NCBI GenBank assembly: GCA_902519405.1
Contig: CABYJX010000002.1
Span: forward strand, 1 to 64,000
Source of the DNA: an uncultured Gammaproteobacteria bacterium
Lineage (GTDB): Bacteria > Pseudomonadota > Gammaproteobacteria > Pseudomonadales > Halieaceae
DNA: 64,000 nt
Reading direction: 5' to 3'
Positions 18,837 through 29,422 of the stretch are shown here, piece by piece. The notes beneath the pieces are model-generated. The model saw nothing but the letters and a program-made list of their open reading frames with translations. It had not been told where the DNA came from and searched no databases. Positions within the stretch are counted from its first letter, which is position 1. Each line of letters begins with the position of its first letter. The position numbers and the translations under genes are program-made.

Positions 18837-20837
18837 CTACTGTCGAAAGAGTTCCTGAGCAACGGATATCACATTTTCCACAGTAAATCCGAACTCTCGC
18901 AAAAGGTCACCTGAGGGCGCTGACTCACCAAAAGTATCCATCCCAACAATACGACCACGCAAACCAACATATTTATACCAGTAATCTCGATGAGCAGCCT
19001 CTACTGCAAGTCTGCGACTTACCTTCTTAGGAAACACAGCCTCACGATATTCTTCTGGCTGCTGCTCAAAAATCTCCGAGCACGGCATAGATACTACGCG
19101 CACATGTTTGCCTTGGTCAGCCAATTTTTGAGCGGCGTCAATTGCCAGTCCAACCTCAGACCCGGTGGCAACTATAATCAACTCGGGGTCCAAGTGCGGC
19201 TCTAGCAAAATATAGGCCCCTCTAGATATATCGCTAAGTTGCTGAGCATTACGCTCTTGGTGCTTAAGCGACTGTCGAGAAAAAATCAGTGCGCTGGGAC
19301 CATCTTGCCGCTGAATTGCTGAAGTCCATGCAACGGCAGATTCCACAGTATCACATGGGCGCCATGTGTTAAGATCAGGGGTGCTTCGGAGCGAGGTTAG
19401 TTGCTCCACAGGCTGATGTGTAGGTCCATCCTCCCCCAAACCAATTGAGTCATGGGTGTACACAAATATACATCGCTGCTTCATCAAAGCAGACATTCGG
19501 ACCGCATTCCGTGCGTATTCCATAAATATTAAAAACGTTGCACCATAGGGAATGAAGCCTCCATGCAAAGCAATTCCATTCATTATTGCAGACATTCCAA
19601 ACTCTCGGACACCATAGTAAATATAGTTTCCAGACGGATCTTCATTTGATACTCCCTTAGCACCATCCCAAAGGGTAAGATTTGATCCAGCAAGATCTGC
19701 TGACCCTCCAAGCAGTTCAGGTAAAAGTGGGCCAAATTTGCTCAAACAATTTTGAGATGCCTTTCGTGAAGCAAAATTATTACCCTCTGCCTGACAGGCT
19801 TCAGCATATTCTTTCGCTGTTTCGGAAAAGTCAGGGGGCAACTCGCCGCTCAACCGCCGCGTCAACTCTTCGGCAAGCTGCGGGTGCGCCGAAGAGTAAT
19901 CCGCAAACCTTTTGTTCCATACATTTTCTAGCTCCATCCCTTTCTCTTTGGAGTCCCAGCTCTCATATATCTCCTCCGGGATCTCAAATGGACCGTATGG
20001 CCAATTCAAAAATTCTCTTGCGTGAACGATTTCCGCCTCACCCAAAGCCGCACCGTGAACTAATTCGCTTCCTTGTTTATTGGGCGCTCCTTTTCCAATA
20101 ATCGTTTGACAGCAGATCAGCGTAGGTTGGAGCTTATTTTCTCGACCTGCCTCAATGGCTTGTTTAATCGCACTGGTATCATGACCGTCTACTTGCGGGA
20201 TTACTTGCCATCCATAGGCCTCAAATCTGGCCGGTGTATTATCTGTGAACCATCCCTCTACATGACCATCGATGGAAATGCCATTATCGTCGTAAAACGC
20301 AATAAGTTTACTTAATCCAAGAGTTCCTGCTAAGGAGCATGCCTCATGAGAAATACCTTCCATCAAACATCCGTCTCCAAGAAAAACATATGTGTAATGG
20401 TCAATAAGGTTGAAACTTGTTCTATTAAACTGCGCGGCTAAAGTTTTCTCTGCGAGCGCCATGCCAACACCATTTGAAATACCCTGACCTAAAGGTCCAG
20501 TGGTAGTGTCAACTCCTGGAGCATATCCATACTCTGGGTGTCCCGGAGTGCGACTGTGAAGCTGACGGAAGTTTTTGAGGTCATCTATGGAAAGGTCATA
20601 GCCTGTCAGGTGAGAAAGCGCATAAATCAGCATTGAACCATGCCCATTCGACAAGATAAAGCGATCACGGTCGGGCCAACTTGGATTTGCGGGATTATGC
20701 CGCATATAGTCATTCCATAATACTTCCGCTATATCTGCCATGCCCATAGGAGCGCCGGGATGCCCGCTATTTGCCTTTTGCACTGCATCCATAGTTAATG
20801 CACGAATGGCGTTCGCCCTTTGGGTTCGAAGGGTCAT
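18837..20837 (-). CDS. tkt: transketolase
   Basis: Transketolase moves two-carbon ketol units in the pentose phosphate pathway using thiamine diphosphate. N-terminal landmarks are [45 protein letters not shown] and the ThDP motif [20 protein letters not shown]...NGISIDG. The pyrimidine domain carries [17 protein letters not shown] and [16 protein letters not shown]. At 666 residues it is typical. AGGAG precedes the ATG. It leads tkt-epd-pgk-fba and is divergent from the ArsR-type regulator; the same neighbourhood occurs in Pseudomonas. Confidence 0.97.
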   Translation of the reverse strand: MTLRTQRANAIRALTMDAVQKANSGHPGAPMGMADIAEVLWNDYMRHNPANPSWPDRDRFILSNGHGSMLIYALSHLTGYDLSIDDLKNFRQLHSRTPGHPEYGYAPGVDTTTGPLGQGISNGVGMALAEKTLAAQFNRTSFNLIDHYTYVFLGDGCLMEGISHEACSLAGTLGLSKLIAFYDDNGISIDGHVEGWFTDNTPARFEAYGWQVIPQVDGHDTSAIKQAIEAGRENKLQPTLICCQTIIGKGAPNKQGSELVHGAALGEAEIVHAREFLNWPYGPFEIPEEIYESWDSKEKGMELENVWNKRFADYSSAHPQLAEELTRRLSGELPPDFSETAKEYAEACQAEGNNFASRKASQNCLSKFGPLLPELLGGSADLAGSNLTLWDGAKGVSNEDPSGNYIYYGVREFGMSAIMNGIALHGGFIPYGATFLIFMEYARNAVRMSALMKQRCIFVYTHDSIGLGEDGPTHQPVEQLTSLRSTPDLNTWRPCDTVESAVAWTSAIQRQDGPSALIFSRQSLKHQERNAQQLSDISRGAYILLEPHLDPELIIVATGSEVGLAIDAAQKLADQGKHVRVVSMPCSEIFEQQPEEYREAVFPKKVSRRLAVEAAHRDYWYKYVGLRGRIVGMDTFGESAPSGDLLREFGFTVENVISVAQELFRQ

Positions 20838-20920
20838 TATTACGCTCCTATTGACTCGGGTCGGTAGTCTGTATTAAGTCGAGACAAACGGCAATGTAAA
20901 CTAGACAGAAAATCATAAAT

Positions 20921-20944
20921 CTATATCAAAATATTTTGATATAG
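20921..20944. promoter_or_regulatory. perfect 24-bp palindrome, likely operator of the ArsR-type SAM-cycle regulator
   Basis: CTATATCAAAA TATTTTGATATAG reads the same on both strands over all 24 bases. It lies 28 bases upstream of the regulator ATG, and TTGATA inside it could be the -35 of that gene, with TAGACT at 20958 as the -10 after 16 bp. ArsR-family dimers bind AT-rich inverted repeats of this size, so autorepression is likely. Control of the divergent tkt is possible but less certain. Confidence 0.7.
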
Positions 20945-20971
20945 CTAATTTAGCTGATAGACTCCGCGCCC

Positions 20972-21970
20972 ATGTTAACAGCCCTACAAAAAACGGAGTC
21001 GCTTGATCGCGCAGATACTAGGCTCGCTATGCAGGATTTTTCTGTTTTTTTTAAGGCCTGTGGGGAAGAACTCCGTTTAGAGGTCTTGCGAGTCTTGCGA
21101 GCCGATTCCTTCGGCGTATCTGAGCTATGTTTTTTATTTGATCTGCGTCAGTCCGTTATAAGCCATCATCTCAAGGTTTTATCTGAGGCTAATTTAATAG
21201 CTGCTCGAAGGGAGGGGAATTTTATATTTTATCGCCGCAATATGCTTTCAGGTAGGTGCCAGCTTTCTACTTTAATTCAGAACTTTTTTTCTGCGATAGA
21301 CTCCTTACCGATATCTCAATCACTTGCTCGGAAGATGAAAAAACTTCAACAGCAGCGTGTAAATAACTCTCGGCTTTTCTTTCAGAACAATTCTCATCGT
21401 TTTGCGGAGCAGCAGGATCTTATAGCCAGCTATTCCCATTATGGGAAGATAGTCGCAAGCGTCCTCGAAAACGCCATAAAGAACTCAAATTCCCTAGCTC
21501 TTGAGATAGGTCCGGGTGATGGGGCTTTTCTATTGGAGCTGTCACCGAAATATAATCGCGTAATTGCTCTGGATAATTCAGAAGCCATGCTGCAAAGAGC
21601 AAGTCAGCTGGCCAACGAAAATAATATTAGCAACGTTAGTTTTGTTTTAGGCGATACCACCTCACAAGCATTAAAGAACGTCAAAGCTGATGTTATCGTA
21701 ATTAATATGGTGCTTCATCACACCGCAGATCCAAAACAGATGATAGGCGATGCTGCGGCGCTACTTAGGCCAGGAGGTATATTAGTTATTACCGAGCTCT
21801 GTTCTCATGACCAGGCTTGGACTAGAGAGTTTTGTGGCGACTTGTGGCTAGGTTTTGAGTCAGCCCAAATTACCCGTTGGTGCGTCACCGCCAGTTTAAA
21901 AGAAATTGCTAGTAGCCACGTAGCACAAAGAAATGGTTTTCAAATACAAGTGCGCCTTTTCACGCGCTAA
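20972..21970 (+). CDS. ArsR-family regulator fused to a SAM-dependent methyltransferase domain (SahR-like)
   Basis: Residues 23-105 form an ArsR winged helix (KACGEELRLEVLRVL, then VISHHLKVLSEANLIAARREG). Residues 150-330 form a class I methyltransferase with the SAM-binding motif LEIGPGDGAF near 178-187 and VINMVLHHTADP. Such fusions sit upstream of metK or ahcY in many gammaproteobacteria and are thought to sense SAM or SAH and control the methyl cycle, comparable to SahR. Whether the methyltransferase domain is catalytic or only binds ligand is not known. There is almost no leader and no Shine-Dalgarno before the ATG. metK follows after 28 bases. Confidence 0.87.
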   Translation: MLTALQKTESLDRADTRLAMQDFSVFFKACGEELRLEVLRVLRADSFGVSELCFLFDLRQSVISHHLKVLSEANLIAARREGNFIFYRRNMLSGRCQLSTLIQNFFSAIDSLPISQSLARKMKKLQQQRVNNSRLFFQNNSHRFAEQQDLIASYSHYGKIVASVLENAIKNSNSLALEIGPGDGAFLLELSPKYNRVIALDNSEAMLQRASQLANENNISNVSFVLGDTTSQALKNVKADVIVINMVLHHTADPKQMIGDAAALLRPGGILVITELCSHDQAWTREFCGDLWLGFESAQITRWCVTASLKEIASSHVAQRNGFQIQVRLFTR

Positions 21971-21998
21971 ATATAATCTAACTTAAAGGAATTTAAGT

Positions 21999-23153
21999 AT
22001 GAGCGAATATCAGCTTTTCACCTCAGAATCCGTGTCAGAGGGTCATCCAGACAAAATGGCCGATCAGATTTCTGATGGTATTTTAGATGCAATCATCAGC
22101 CAAGACCCGGATGGCCGAGTCGCTGTAGAAACTATGGTTAAGACGGGTATGGTCGTAGTGGCCGGTGAGGTATCAACATCTGCATCAGTAGACCTCGAGC
22201 AAATTGTTAGGGAAATTGTTACGAATATCGGTTATGACAACTCTTCGATTGGTTTTGATGGGGCAACTTGCGCAGTGTTGAATGCAATTGGCGAACAAGC
22301 TTCGGATATTGCAATGGGTGTTGATGAGACTGAGAATAAGGAGCAGGGCGCTGGAGATCAAGGATTGATGTTTGGGTATGCCACCAATGAGACCGAGGTA
22401 CTTATGCCTGCGCCAATATATTACGCTCATCGCCTTGTAGAACGTCAAGCTGAGTTGCGAAAAAATAACATTCTTCCTTGGCTCAGACCTGATGCCAAGA
22501 GCCAAGTCTCTCTTCGATACGAAAATGGTCTGCCAGTTGCTATCGATGCCGTTGTAATCTCAACGCAGCATGACGAAGATATTTCTCAAGTCGATATTCA
22601 TGAATCAGTAATGGACTTGATAATTCATGAAATACTCCCAAAAAAGTGGCTTCACGACGAAACTGTTTATCACATTAATCCTACTGGGCGATTTGTAATT
22701 GGCGGTCCTGTTGGGGATTGCGGTTTGACTGGCAGAAAAATTATCGTGGACACTTATGGAGGGATGGCACGCCACGGTGGGGGGGCTTTTTCCGGCAAGG
22801 ATCCCTCAAAAGTAGATCGCTCCGCTGCTTACGCAGGTAGATATGTCGCAAAAAATATTGTTGCTGCTGGACTTGCTTCTCGGTGCGAGATTCAGATTTC
22901 TTATGCGATTGGAGTAGCCGAACCGACTTCTATCGCGATCAATACTTTTGACACGGGTAAACTTGGCGACGATAAAATAGTCGCTTTAGTCAAAGAGCAT
23001 TTTGATCTTCGGCCAAAAGGGCTCATTGAAATGCTTGATCTAAGGAAGCCTATTTATCGTAACACTGCTGCATATGGACATTTTGGTAGAGAAAATGAAG
23101 GTTTTAGTTGGGAAAAAACAGATAAGGCGGAAATCCTGCGGTCAGCACTCTAA
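21999..23153 (+). CDS. metK: S-adenosylmethionine synthetase
   Basis: MetK makes SAM from methionine and ATP. The sequence shows [21 protein letters not shown], the [12 protein letters not shown] signature, [23 protein letters not shown], and the second signature [19 protein letters not shown]. The 384-residue length equals that of typical gammaproteobacterial enzymes. It is preceded by AAAGGA and lies between the ArsR/methyltransferase regulator and ahcY, so synthesis of SAM and removal of SAH are encoded together. Confidence 0.98.
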   Translation: MSEYQLFTSESVSEGHPDKMADQISDGILDAIISQDPDGRVAVETMVKTGMVVVAGEVSTSASVDLEQIVREIVTNIGYDNSSIGFDGATCAVLNAIGEQASDIAMGVDETENKEQGAGDQGLMFGYATNETEVLMPAPIYYAHRLVERQAELRKNNILPWLRPDAKSQVSLRYENGLPVAIDAVVISTQHDEDISQVDIHESVMDLIIHEILPKKWLHDETVYHINPTGRFVIGGPVGDCGLTGRKIIVDTYGGMARHGGGAFSGKDPSKVDRSAAYAGRYVAKNIVAAGLASRCEIQISYAIGVAEPTSIAINTFDTGKLGDDKIVALVKEHFDLRPKGLIEMLDLRKPIYRNTAAYGHFGRENEGFSWEKTDKAEILRSAL

Positions 23154-23181
23154 TACAGATTAAAATGGAGAAGGAACTTTT

Positions 23182-24573
<1,392 letters not shown>

Positions 24574-24604
24574 CAGCCATTTATACCCGCTCTAGTCTCT
24601 TATC

Positions 24605-25333
24605 TTGCGTAAAAGAAGAATCTTCACCAACCAATCCTTAGAATGTGGCCAAACCTTAGTGTTGGAAAAAGATGCACGAGTACATATCTTGAATGCCCTG
24701 CGCCTCAAACTCGGTTCAGAAATCGTTCTATTCAACGGTGAGGGTGGAGAATTCACCGCTGTTATAAGCAAATGCTCGAGACAAAATGTGACGGTTACGA
24801 TATCAAAATACTCAGATATAGCGCTGGAATCCCATTTAAAAACTTTTGTTGCTGTTGGTCTATCTCGTGGTGAGCGGATGGACTGGATTGTTCAAAAGAC
24901 GACTGAACTCGGTGCAAACTATATAATCCCGATTATCTCAGAAAGAGTGACGGTAAATTTGAGCTCGCATAGGGCAGAAAATCGCATAGCACACTGGAGG
25001 AGAATATCTATTAGCAGTTGCGAGCAGTGTGGTCGAAACTCACTTCCTACAATCAGGAAACCAATTAAATTAGATAGTTGGCTGAAAACTGTAAACTCAC
25101 CTCTAAAATTTATTCTCGATCAAAGCGGAGGTCATTTTGACCTTAAACAACTTGAACCTAGCAGTATTACTATACTAAGCGGCCCAGAAGGGGGATTCAG
25201 CGAAAACGAGATAAAACTGGCCCAATCTTCAGGTTTCCTTCCTATTTCCCTTGGAAAAAGAACTATGCGAGCAGAAACAGCACCTGTAGCAGCATTAGCT
25301 ATCACACAAAACAGGTGGGGAGACCTTTGCTGA
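24605..25333 (+). CDS. rsmE: 16S rRNA m3U1498 methyltransferase
   Basis: RsmE is a SPOUT-class enzyme that methylates U1498 of 16S rRNA. An N-terminal PUA-like region (HILNALRLKLGSEIVLFNGEGGEF) is followed by the SPOUT domain with KTTELGANYIIPIISERV, the SAM-knot motif ILSGPEGGFSENEI, and SLGKRTMRAETAPVAAL. The only family-consistent start is the TTG at 24605, without a clear ribosome-binding site. rsmE-gshB order is common in gammaproteobacteria. Confidence 0.94.
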   Translation: MRKRRIFTNQSLECGQTLVLEKDARVHILNALRLKLGSEIVLFNGEGGEFTAVISKCSRQNVTVTISKYSDIALESHLKTFVAVGLSRGERMDWIVQKTTELGANYIIPIISERVTVNLSSHRAENRIAHWRRISISSCEQCGRNSLPTIRKPIKLDSWLKTVNSPLKFILDQSGGHFDLKQLEPSSITILSGPEGGFSENEIKLAQSSGFLPISLGKRTMRAETAPVAALAITQNRWGDLC

Positions 25334-25419
25334 AGTTTTTGAAAGGCTTTCTATCACTCAAACTTGCTTAAGACTTTAACATTACATAACCTAATTTTTT
25401 TATAGCGGGAACATTTAAA

Positions 25420-26376
25420 ATGAGTATTAAGCTTGGCGTCTTGATGGACCCCATCCAGAATATTAGTTACAAAAAAGATTCTACTTTAGCGATGCTCTGG
25501 GCAGCTCAAGACAGAGGATGGGATATAATTTATCTGGAGCAGCAAGATCTATATTTACTTAATGGTCAAACGCGAGCGCAAGTTAAACCACTGACAGTAT
25601 TTAGAAGCGATCAAAGATGGTATGAATTTGGGATCCAAACTGATTTGGCTCTCGAGGATCTTGACGTGATCCTTATGCGGAAAGACCCTCCATTTAATAG
25701 AGAATTTATTTATACTACTTACCTTCTAGAAAACGCGGAAAAGCATGGTGTGCTGGTTGTAAACCGTTGTCAATCTCTGCGCGATTGCAATGAAAAAGTC
25801 TTCGCCACGGAGTTCTCCGACTGTTGTCCGGCTACTTTGGTATCAAAGAGCTATGACCACTTATTATTTTTTCTTGAGACACACAGAGATATTATTGTGA
25901 AACCGCTCGATGGCATGGGGGGTAGTTCAGTTTTTCGTGTTGCATACGACGACCCTAACGTACAAGTTATACTGGAAATGATGACCAATCACGGTGAAGA
26001 AACTATCATGGCTCAAAGATTTTTACCTGAGATTAGTGCCGGAGATAAACGTATTATTATGATTTGTGGCAAACCGGCTCCCTATTGCCTAGCCAGAGTT
26101 CCTCTCCCTGGGGAAACTAGAGCTAACTTAGCGGCAGGCGGAAAAGGTCTTGCGCAGAAACTGAGCGATCGCGATCACTGGATAGCACAACAGATAGGTG
26201 ATACTTTAATCGAGAAGGGGTTAATGTTTGTTGGCCTGGATGTTATTGGAGATTACCTGACTGAAATAAATGTCACTAGCCCCACCGGCATTAGAGAACT
26301 CGAGGACCAAGTCGGTCTAAATTTAGGTAAAGAATTGATAGATGCGGTTGCCAAAGAGTTAGAAAAAAATTCTTGA
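25420..26376 (+). CDS. gshB: glutathione synthetase
   Basis: GshB joins gamma-glutamylcysteine and glycine with ATP. The pre-ATP-grasp domain (KLGVLMDPIQNISYKKDSTLAML) and the ATP-grasp core are complete: MRKDPPFNREFIYTTYLLE, IIVKPLDGMGGSSVFRV, GDKRIIMICGKPAPY, and DVIGDYLTEINVTSPTGIRELE with the metal-binding Glu and Asn. The 318-residue length is normal. It lies downstream of the SAM-cycle genes and upstream of yqgE-ruvX; an 86-bp gap before it may hold its own promoter. Confidence 0.97.
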   Translation: MSIKLGVLMDPIQNISYKKDSTLAMLWAAQDRGWDIIYLEQQDLYLLNGQTRAQVKPLTVFRSDQRWYEFGIQTDLALEDLDVILMRKDPPFNREFIYTTYLLENAEKHGVLVVNRCQSLRDCNEKVFATEFSDCCPATLVSKSYDHLLFFLETHRDIIVKPLDGMGGSSVFRVAYDDPNVQVILEMMTNHGEETIMAQRFLPEISAGDKRIIMICGKPAPYCLARVPLPGETRANLAAGGKGLAQKLSDRDHWIAQQIGDTLIEKGLMFVGLDVIGDYLTEINVTSPTGIRELEDQVGLNLGKELIDAVAKELEKNS

Positions 26377-26387
26377 TGAAGTCGCAA

Positions 26388-26418
26388 TTGTCCAATTTTT
26401 TCAGTTTGCTTGTCCAAT
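26388..26418. repeat. pair of 9-bp direct repeats spaced 22 bp
   Basis: TTGTCCAAT occurs at 26388-26396 and again at 26410-26418 in the gshB-yqgE gap, a 22-bp period that would put both copies on the same DNA face. It might be a tandem regulator site, but with only two short AT-rich copies chance is possible. Confidence 0.3.
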
Positions 26419-26489
26419 GAACCAACGTTTTAGCTCGGATCAAGTAGTAATACATCTTGGTGGCTCGCATATGTATTTGAAAGCTAAAA

Positions 26490-27077
26490 ATGTGCTTAAA
26501 AGCTAGCAACACAAAAAATTTAAGCACGTCCTTTAGAGGTCATTTTTTATTAGCAATGCCTCATCTAAATACAGGCTTATTTGCAAAAAGTCTCACTTAC
26601 CTCACCGAACACGGAAAAGATGGAGCAATGGGTTTGATAATTAATCGGCCCTTAGACATAACTGTTTCAGAAATATTTGATCAACTAGAGATAGAAACTG
26701 CCTCAGGCTTCGATCGTACCCCTGTAATGGCTGGTGGTCCGGTGCAGACGGATCGTGGCTTTGTCCTTCATCGAGATAAAAACTCAAATTGGGATACTAG
26801 CATAGAGGTTGGCGATGAAATCTTGTTAACAACCTCCAAAGACATTCTGTGTTCTATCGCTAAAAACGAGGGGCCCAGCGAAAATCTCATAGCATTAGGT
26901 TACGCAGGATGGTCCGCTGGCCAATTGGAAGATGAATTGGCCCAAAATACGTGGCTTACAATGCCCGCAGAAAGTAATATCATTTTTTCTACCCCATTCG
27001 ATCAACGTCTTTCGCGAGCCGCTGCTCAATTGGGTATTGATATGAATCTTATAATCTCAAAGGCCGGACATGCCTAA
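26490..27077 (+). CDS. yqgE: YqgE/AlgH family protein
   Basis: The protein follows the UPF0301 pattern: FRGHFLLAMPHLNTGLFAKSLTYLTEHGKDGAMGLIINRP, then VMAGGPVQTDRGFVLH and GYAGWSAGQLEDELAQNTWL. The molecular function is not established; AlgH was named from an alginate phenotype in Pseudomonas. The ATG at 26490 is the only plausible start in frame, giving an N-terminus about a dozen residues longer than many homologues. Its 3' end overlaps ruvX by eight bases, a very conserved gene pair. Confidence 0.92.
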   Translation: MCLKASNTKNLSTSFRGHFLLAMPHLNTGLFAKSLTYLTEHGKDGAMGLIINRPLDITVSEIFDQLEIETASGFDRTPVMAGGPVQTDRGFVLHRDKNSNWDTSIEVGDEILLTTSKDILCSIAKNEGPSENLIALGYAGWSAGQLEDELAQNTWLTMPAESNIIFSTPFDQRLSRAAAQLGIDMNLIISKAGHA

Positions 27078-27510
27078 AGATAGCAAAATTGTCAATGACA
27101 AAACTATCATAGCGTTTGATTTCGGTCTCCAAAAAATTGGCGTTGCAGTTGGCAATATATTAACTAAAACCACCACGCCCCTCGATATTATATACTTTCG
27201 AACTGGAACAAATTTGTGGAAGGATATTGAACTTCTGCTAGACGAATGGAAACCTTCGTCGATTATAGTTGGCGACCCTATAAATATGGACGGCACCGTG
27301 AGCGAGATGAGTTGCAGAGCTAGGAAATTCGCTCAACGCGTGCACGGCAGATTTGCCATTAAAGTATTAATGGTAGATGAGAGATTAACGAGCTTTGAGG
27401 CCAAATCATTATCCCTCCGCACTAAAGTCTCCAAAGGATATGCCAACGGCAATATCGATAGTTTGGCAGCGGAAATAATATTGACTAGCTGGATGAAAAT
27501 AAGTGCGTAA
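27070..27510 (+). CDS. ruvX: RuvX/YqgF, pre-16S rRNA nuclease / putative Holliday junction resolvase
   Basis: An RNase H-like fold is indicated by IIAFDFGLQKIGVAVG (first catalytic Asp), IIVGDPINMDGT and VDERLTSFEA, with a final Asp in NGNIDSLAA. In E. coli the protein is needed for processing the 16S rRNA 5' end; Holliday junction resolution was proposed for the family. The 146 residues fit. It overlaps yqgE by eight bases and converges with pilT after 11 bases. Confidence 0.93.
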   Translation: MPKDSKIVNDKTIIAFDFGLQKIGVAVGNILTKTTTPLDIIYFRTGTNLWKDIELLLDEWKPSSIIVGDPINMDGTVSEMSCRARKFAQRVHGRFAIKVLMVDERLTSFEAKSLSLRTKVSKGYANGNIDSLAAEIILTSWMKISA

Positions 27511-27521
27511 AGTTCGAATAA

Positions 27522-28562
27522 TTATTGAATAAAATCCTCCTTTTGGCGTGCTTTTTCTTTAGCAATCTCCACTGTAATTTGCCCTGTCATAACAAGTTTT
27601 TGTAACGCTTGATCCATTGTTTGCATTCCAAGAGTTTTGCCTGTTTGAAGTACTGAATACATTTGAGCAACTTTATCTTCGCGTATCAAGTTTCTAATGG
27701 CTGGGATACCCAACATTATTTCGTGTGCAGCGACCCTGCCGCCAGATATTTTTTTTAGTAACGTCTGCGAGATCACGGCTTTCAATGATTCAGACAGCAT
27801 CGATCTCACCATCGCTTTTTCAGCTGAAGGAAAAACATCTATTATCCTATCAATCGTTTTCGCCGCAGAGGTGGTATGCAAAGTGCCAAAAACTAAATGA
27901 CCTGTCTCCGCTGCAGTCAGGGCGAGCCGAATAGTTTCTAAATCACGCATTTCTCCAACTAGGATTATATCTGGATCTTCTCGAAGTGCTGACCTAAGTG
28001 CCTGCGAAAATCCCAGAGTATCTCTATGAACTTGCCGCTGCGTTACTAAACTACTTTTGCTTTCATGTACAAATTCTATAGGGTCTTCAATAGTTAGGAT
28101 ATGTTCAAATCTGCGCTCATTAATGTAATCGATCATAGCTGCTAAGGTAGTCGATTTGCCTGAACCAGTAGGTCCGGTGACTAACACCAAACCTCTAGGT
28201 GTCTCGCATATATCTTGGAAAGTCTGACCCATCGCTAGCGACTCCATCGATAATACGGCAGAGGGAATGGTTCTAAAGACGGCTGCAGCACCACGGTTCT
28301 GATTAAATACATTTACTCTAAATCTTGCGAAATTTGGAATCTCGTAGGAAAAATCCACCTCAAATTCTTTCTCATACAGCTGTTTCTGATCTTCATCCAT
28401 AATTTCATTTAGCAAGACTCTGACTATTTTATCCTCAAGATTTCCTTCATCTGTGATACGTATATCACCATCTACACGAATAGTAGGAGGACGCCCCGCA
28501 GAGACATGTAAATCAGATGCCCCTTGTTCCACCGCCATAATAAGCAAATCGTTTATATTCAT
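27522..28562 (-). CDS. pilT: type IV pilus retraction ATPase PilT
   Basis: PilT depolymerises type IV pili and powers twitching or DNA uptake. The sequence has the Walker A GPTGSGKSTTLAA, the Asp box (ILTIEDPIEFVH), the Walker B ILVGEMRDLETIRLALTAAETGHLV, the His box GTLHTTSAAKTIDRI, and the retraction-specific AIRNLIRE motif near the C-terminus. The 346-residue length is standard. It is divergent from yggS, as in Pseudomonas. The pilU gene that commonly follows pilT is not here. Confidence 0.97.
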   Translation of the reverse strand: MNINDLLIMAVEQGASDLHVSAGRPPTIRVDGDIRITDEGNLEDKIVRVLLNEIMDEDQKQLYEKEFEVDFSYEIPNFARFRVNVFNQNRGAAAVFRTIPSAVLSMESLAMGQTFQDICETPRGLVLVTGPTGSGKSTTLAAMIDYINERRFEHILTIEDPIEFVHESKSSLVTQRQVHRDTLGFSQALRSALREDPDIILVGEMRDLETIRLALTAAETGHLVFGTLHTTSAAKTIDRIIDVFPSAEKAMVRSMLSESLKAVISQTLLKKISGGRVAAHEIMLGIPAIRNLIREDKVAQMYSVLQTGKTLGMQTMDQALQKLVMTGQITVEIAKEKARQKEDFIQ

Positions 28563-28666
28563 AGCTATCTCTCAAATAAAATATTGCTGGGTGCAACTTT
28601 AACTTTAAAAATCTTAGGCCAATAGTTCATTAACCCAAGAGCTCGAAAATCGGCTAATATCCTTGA

Positions 28667-29359
28667 ATGGACCCCCAAACCCTTTCAAGCAATATTTCAC
28701 AGATACGGGATCGAGTAAGGCTAAAATTGGCGAAAACTCCAATTACAGCTAATCCTGTGACGATCGTAGCTGCCAGTAAAGCGCAATCAGCTGAAATAGT
28801 AAGAAATGCGGCAAGATTTGGAATAAGTGATTTTGGTGAAAATTATCTACAAGAGGCCTCAGCTAAAATGGACTTGTTACGCGACTTAAATTTGACATGG
28901 CACTTTATCGGCCAACTCCAGAGTAATAAAACAAAAATGGTGGCCGAGAAGTTTGATTGGGTTCATAGCCTAGATCGCTTATCTATTGCCAAGCATCTGA
29001 GTAGAAAACGCCCAGCCGAACTTGAACCATTAAATGTGTGTATTCAGGTAAATATTTCTAGAGAGTCCAACAAGTCGGGATGTATGCCAGAAGCATTACT
29101 CAATCTGGTTTCAGATGTCAATTCTCTCTCTCGCCTGCGATTGAGAGGACTAATGATTATTCCAGAAGCTGTCAAGACCAGAAAAAATCTAGCTGCTCCA
29201 TTTGAAAATATTCGAAGATTATTTGATTTGTGTAGAAACTTTGAAACTGAACTAGATACACTATCTATGGGAATGTCTGATGATTTTGAGCTTGCGATTG
29301 AGCACGGCTCCACAATGGTTCGTTTAGGTACTGTACTTTTTGGATCCAGAAACAGATGA
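28667..29359 (+). CDS. yggS: PLP homeostasis protein (YggS/PROSC family)
   Basis: This is a single-domain, alanine-racemase-like TIM barrel that binds pyridoxal phosphate and buffers its supply. The PLP lysine is in VAASKAQSAE, followed by FGENYLQEA, WHFIGQLQSNKTK, VHSLDRLSIA, LRGLMIIPEA and LSMGMSDDFELAIEHGSTMVRLGTVLFG. The 230-residue length fits. It begins the run yggS-proC-yggT-metX-metW, a conserved gammaproteobacterial cluster divergent from pilT. Confidence 0.96.
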   Translation: MDPQTLSSNISQIRDRVRLKLAKTPITANPVTIVAASKAQSAEIVRNAARFGISDFGENYLQEASAKMDLLRDLNLTWHFIGQLQSNKTKMVAEKFDWVHSLDRLSIAKHLSRKRPAELEPLNVCIQVNISRESNKSGCMPEALLNLVSDVNSLSRLRLRGLMIIPEAVKTRKNLAAPFENIRRLFDLCRNFETELDTLSMGMSDDFELAIEHGSTMVRLGTVLFGSRNR

Positions 29360-29422
29360 TCTATCTTGCGAGCGAAGTGTATACTCTAAGATTATATAGA
29401 ACTTATTAGCTGCGGAACTTCA

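Noticed and set aside
19682-20101. 139-residue plus-strand ORF inside tkt
   Set aside because: Antisense to an intact transketolase; no recognisable motif.
22185-22505. 106-residue minus-strand ORF inside metK
   Set aside because: Shadow frame of a highly conserved gene with no recognisable protein family.
23154-23181. Possible SAH riboswitch ahead of ahcY
   Set aside because: The metK-ahcY gap is only 28 bases, too short for any known SAM or SAH riboswitch.
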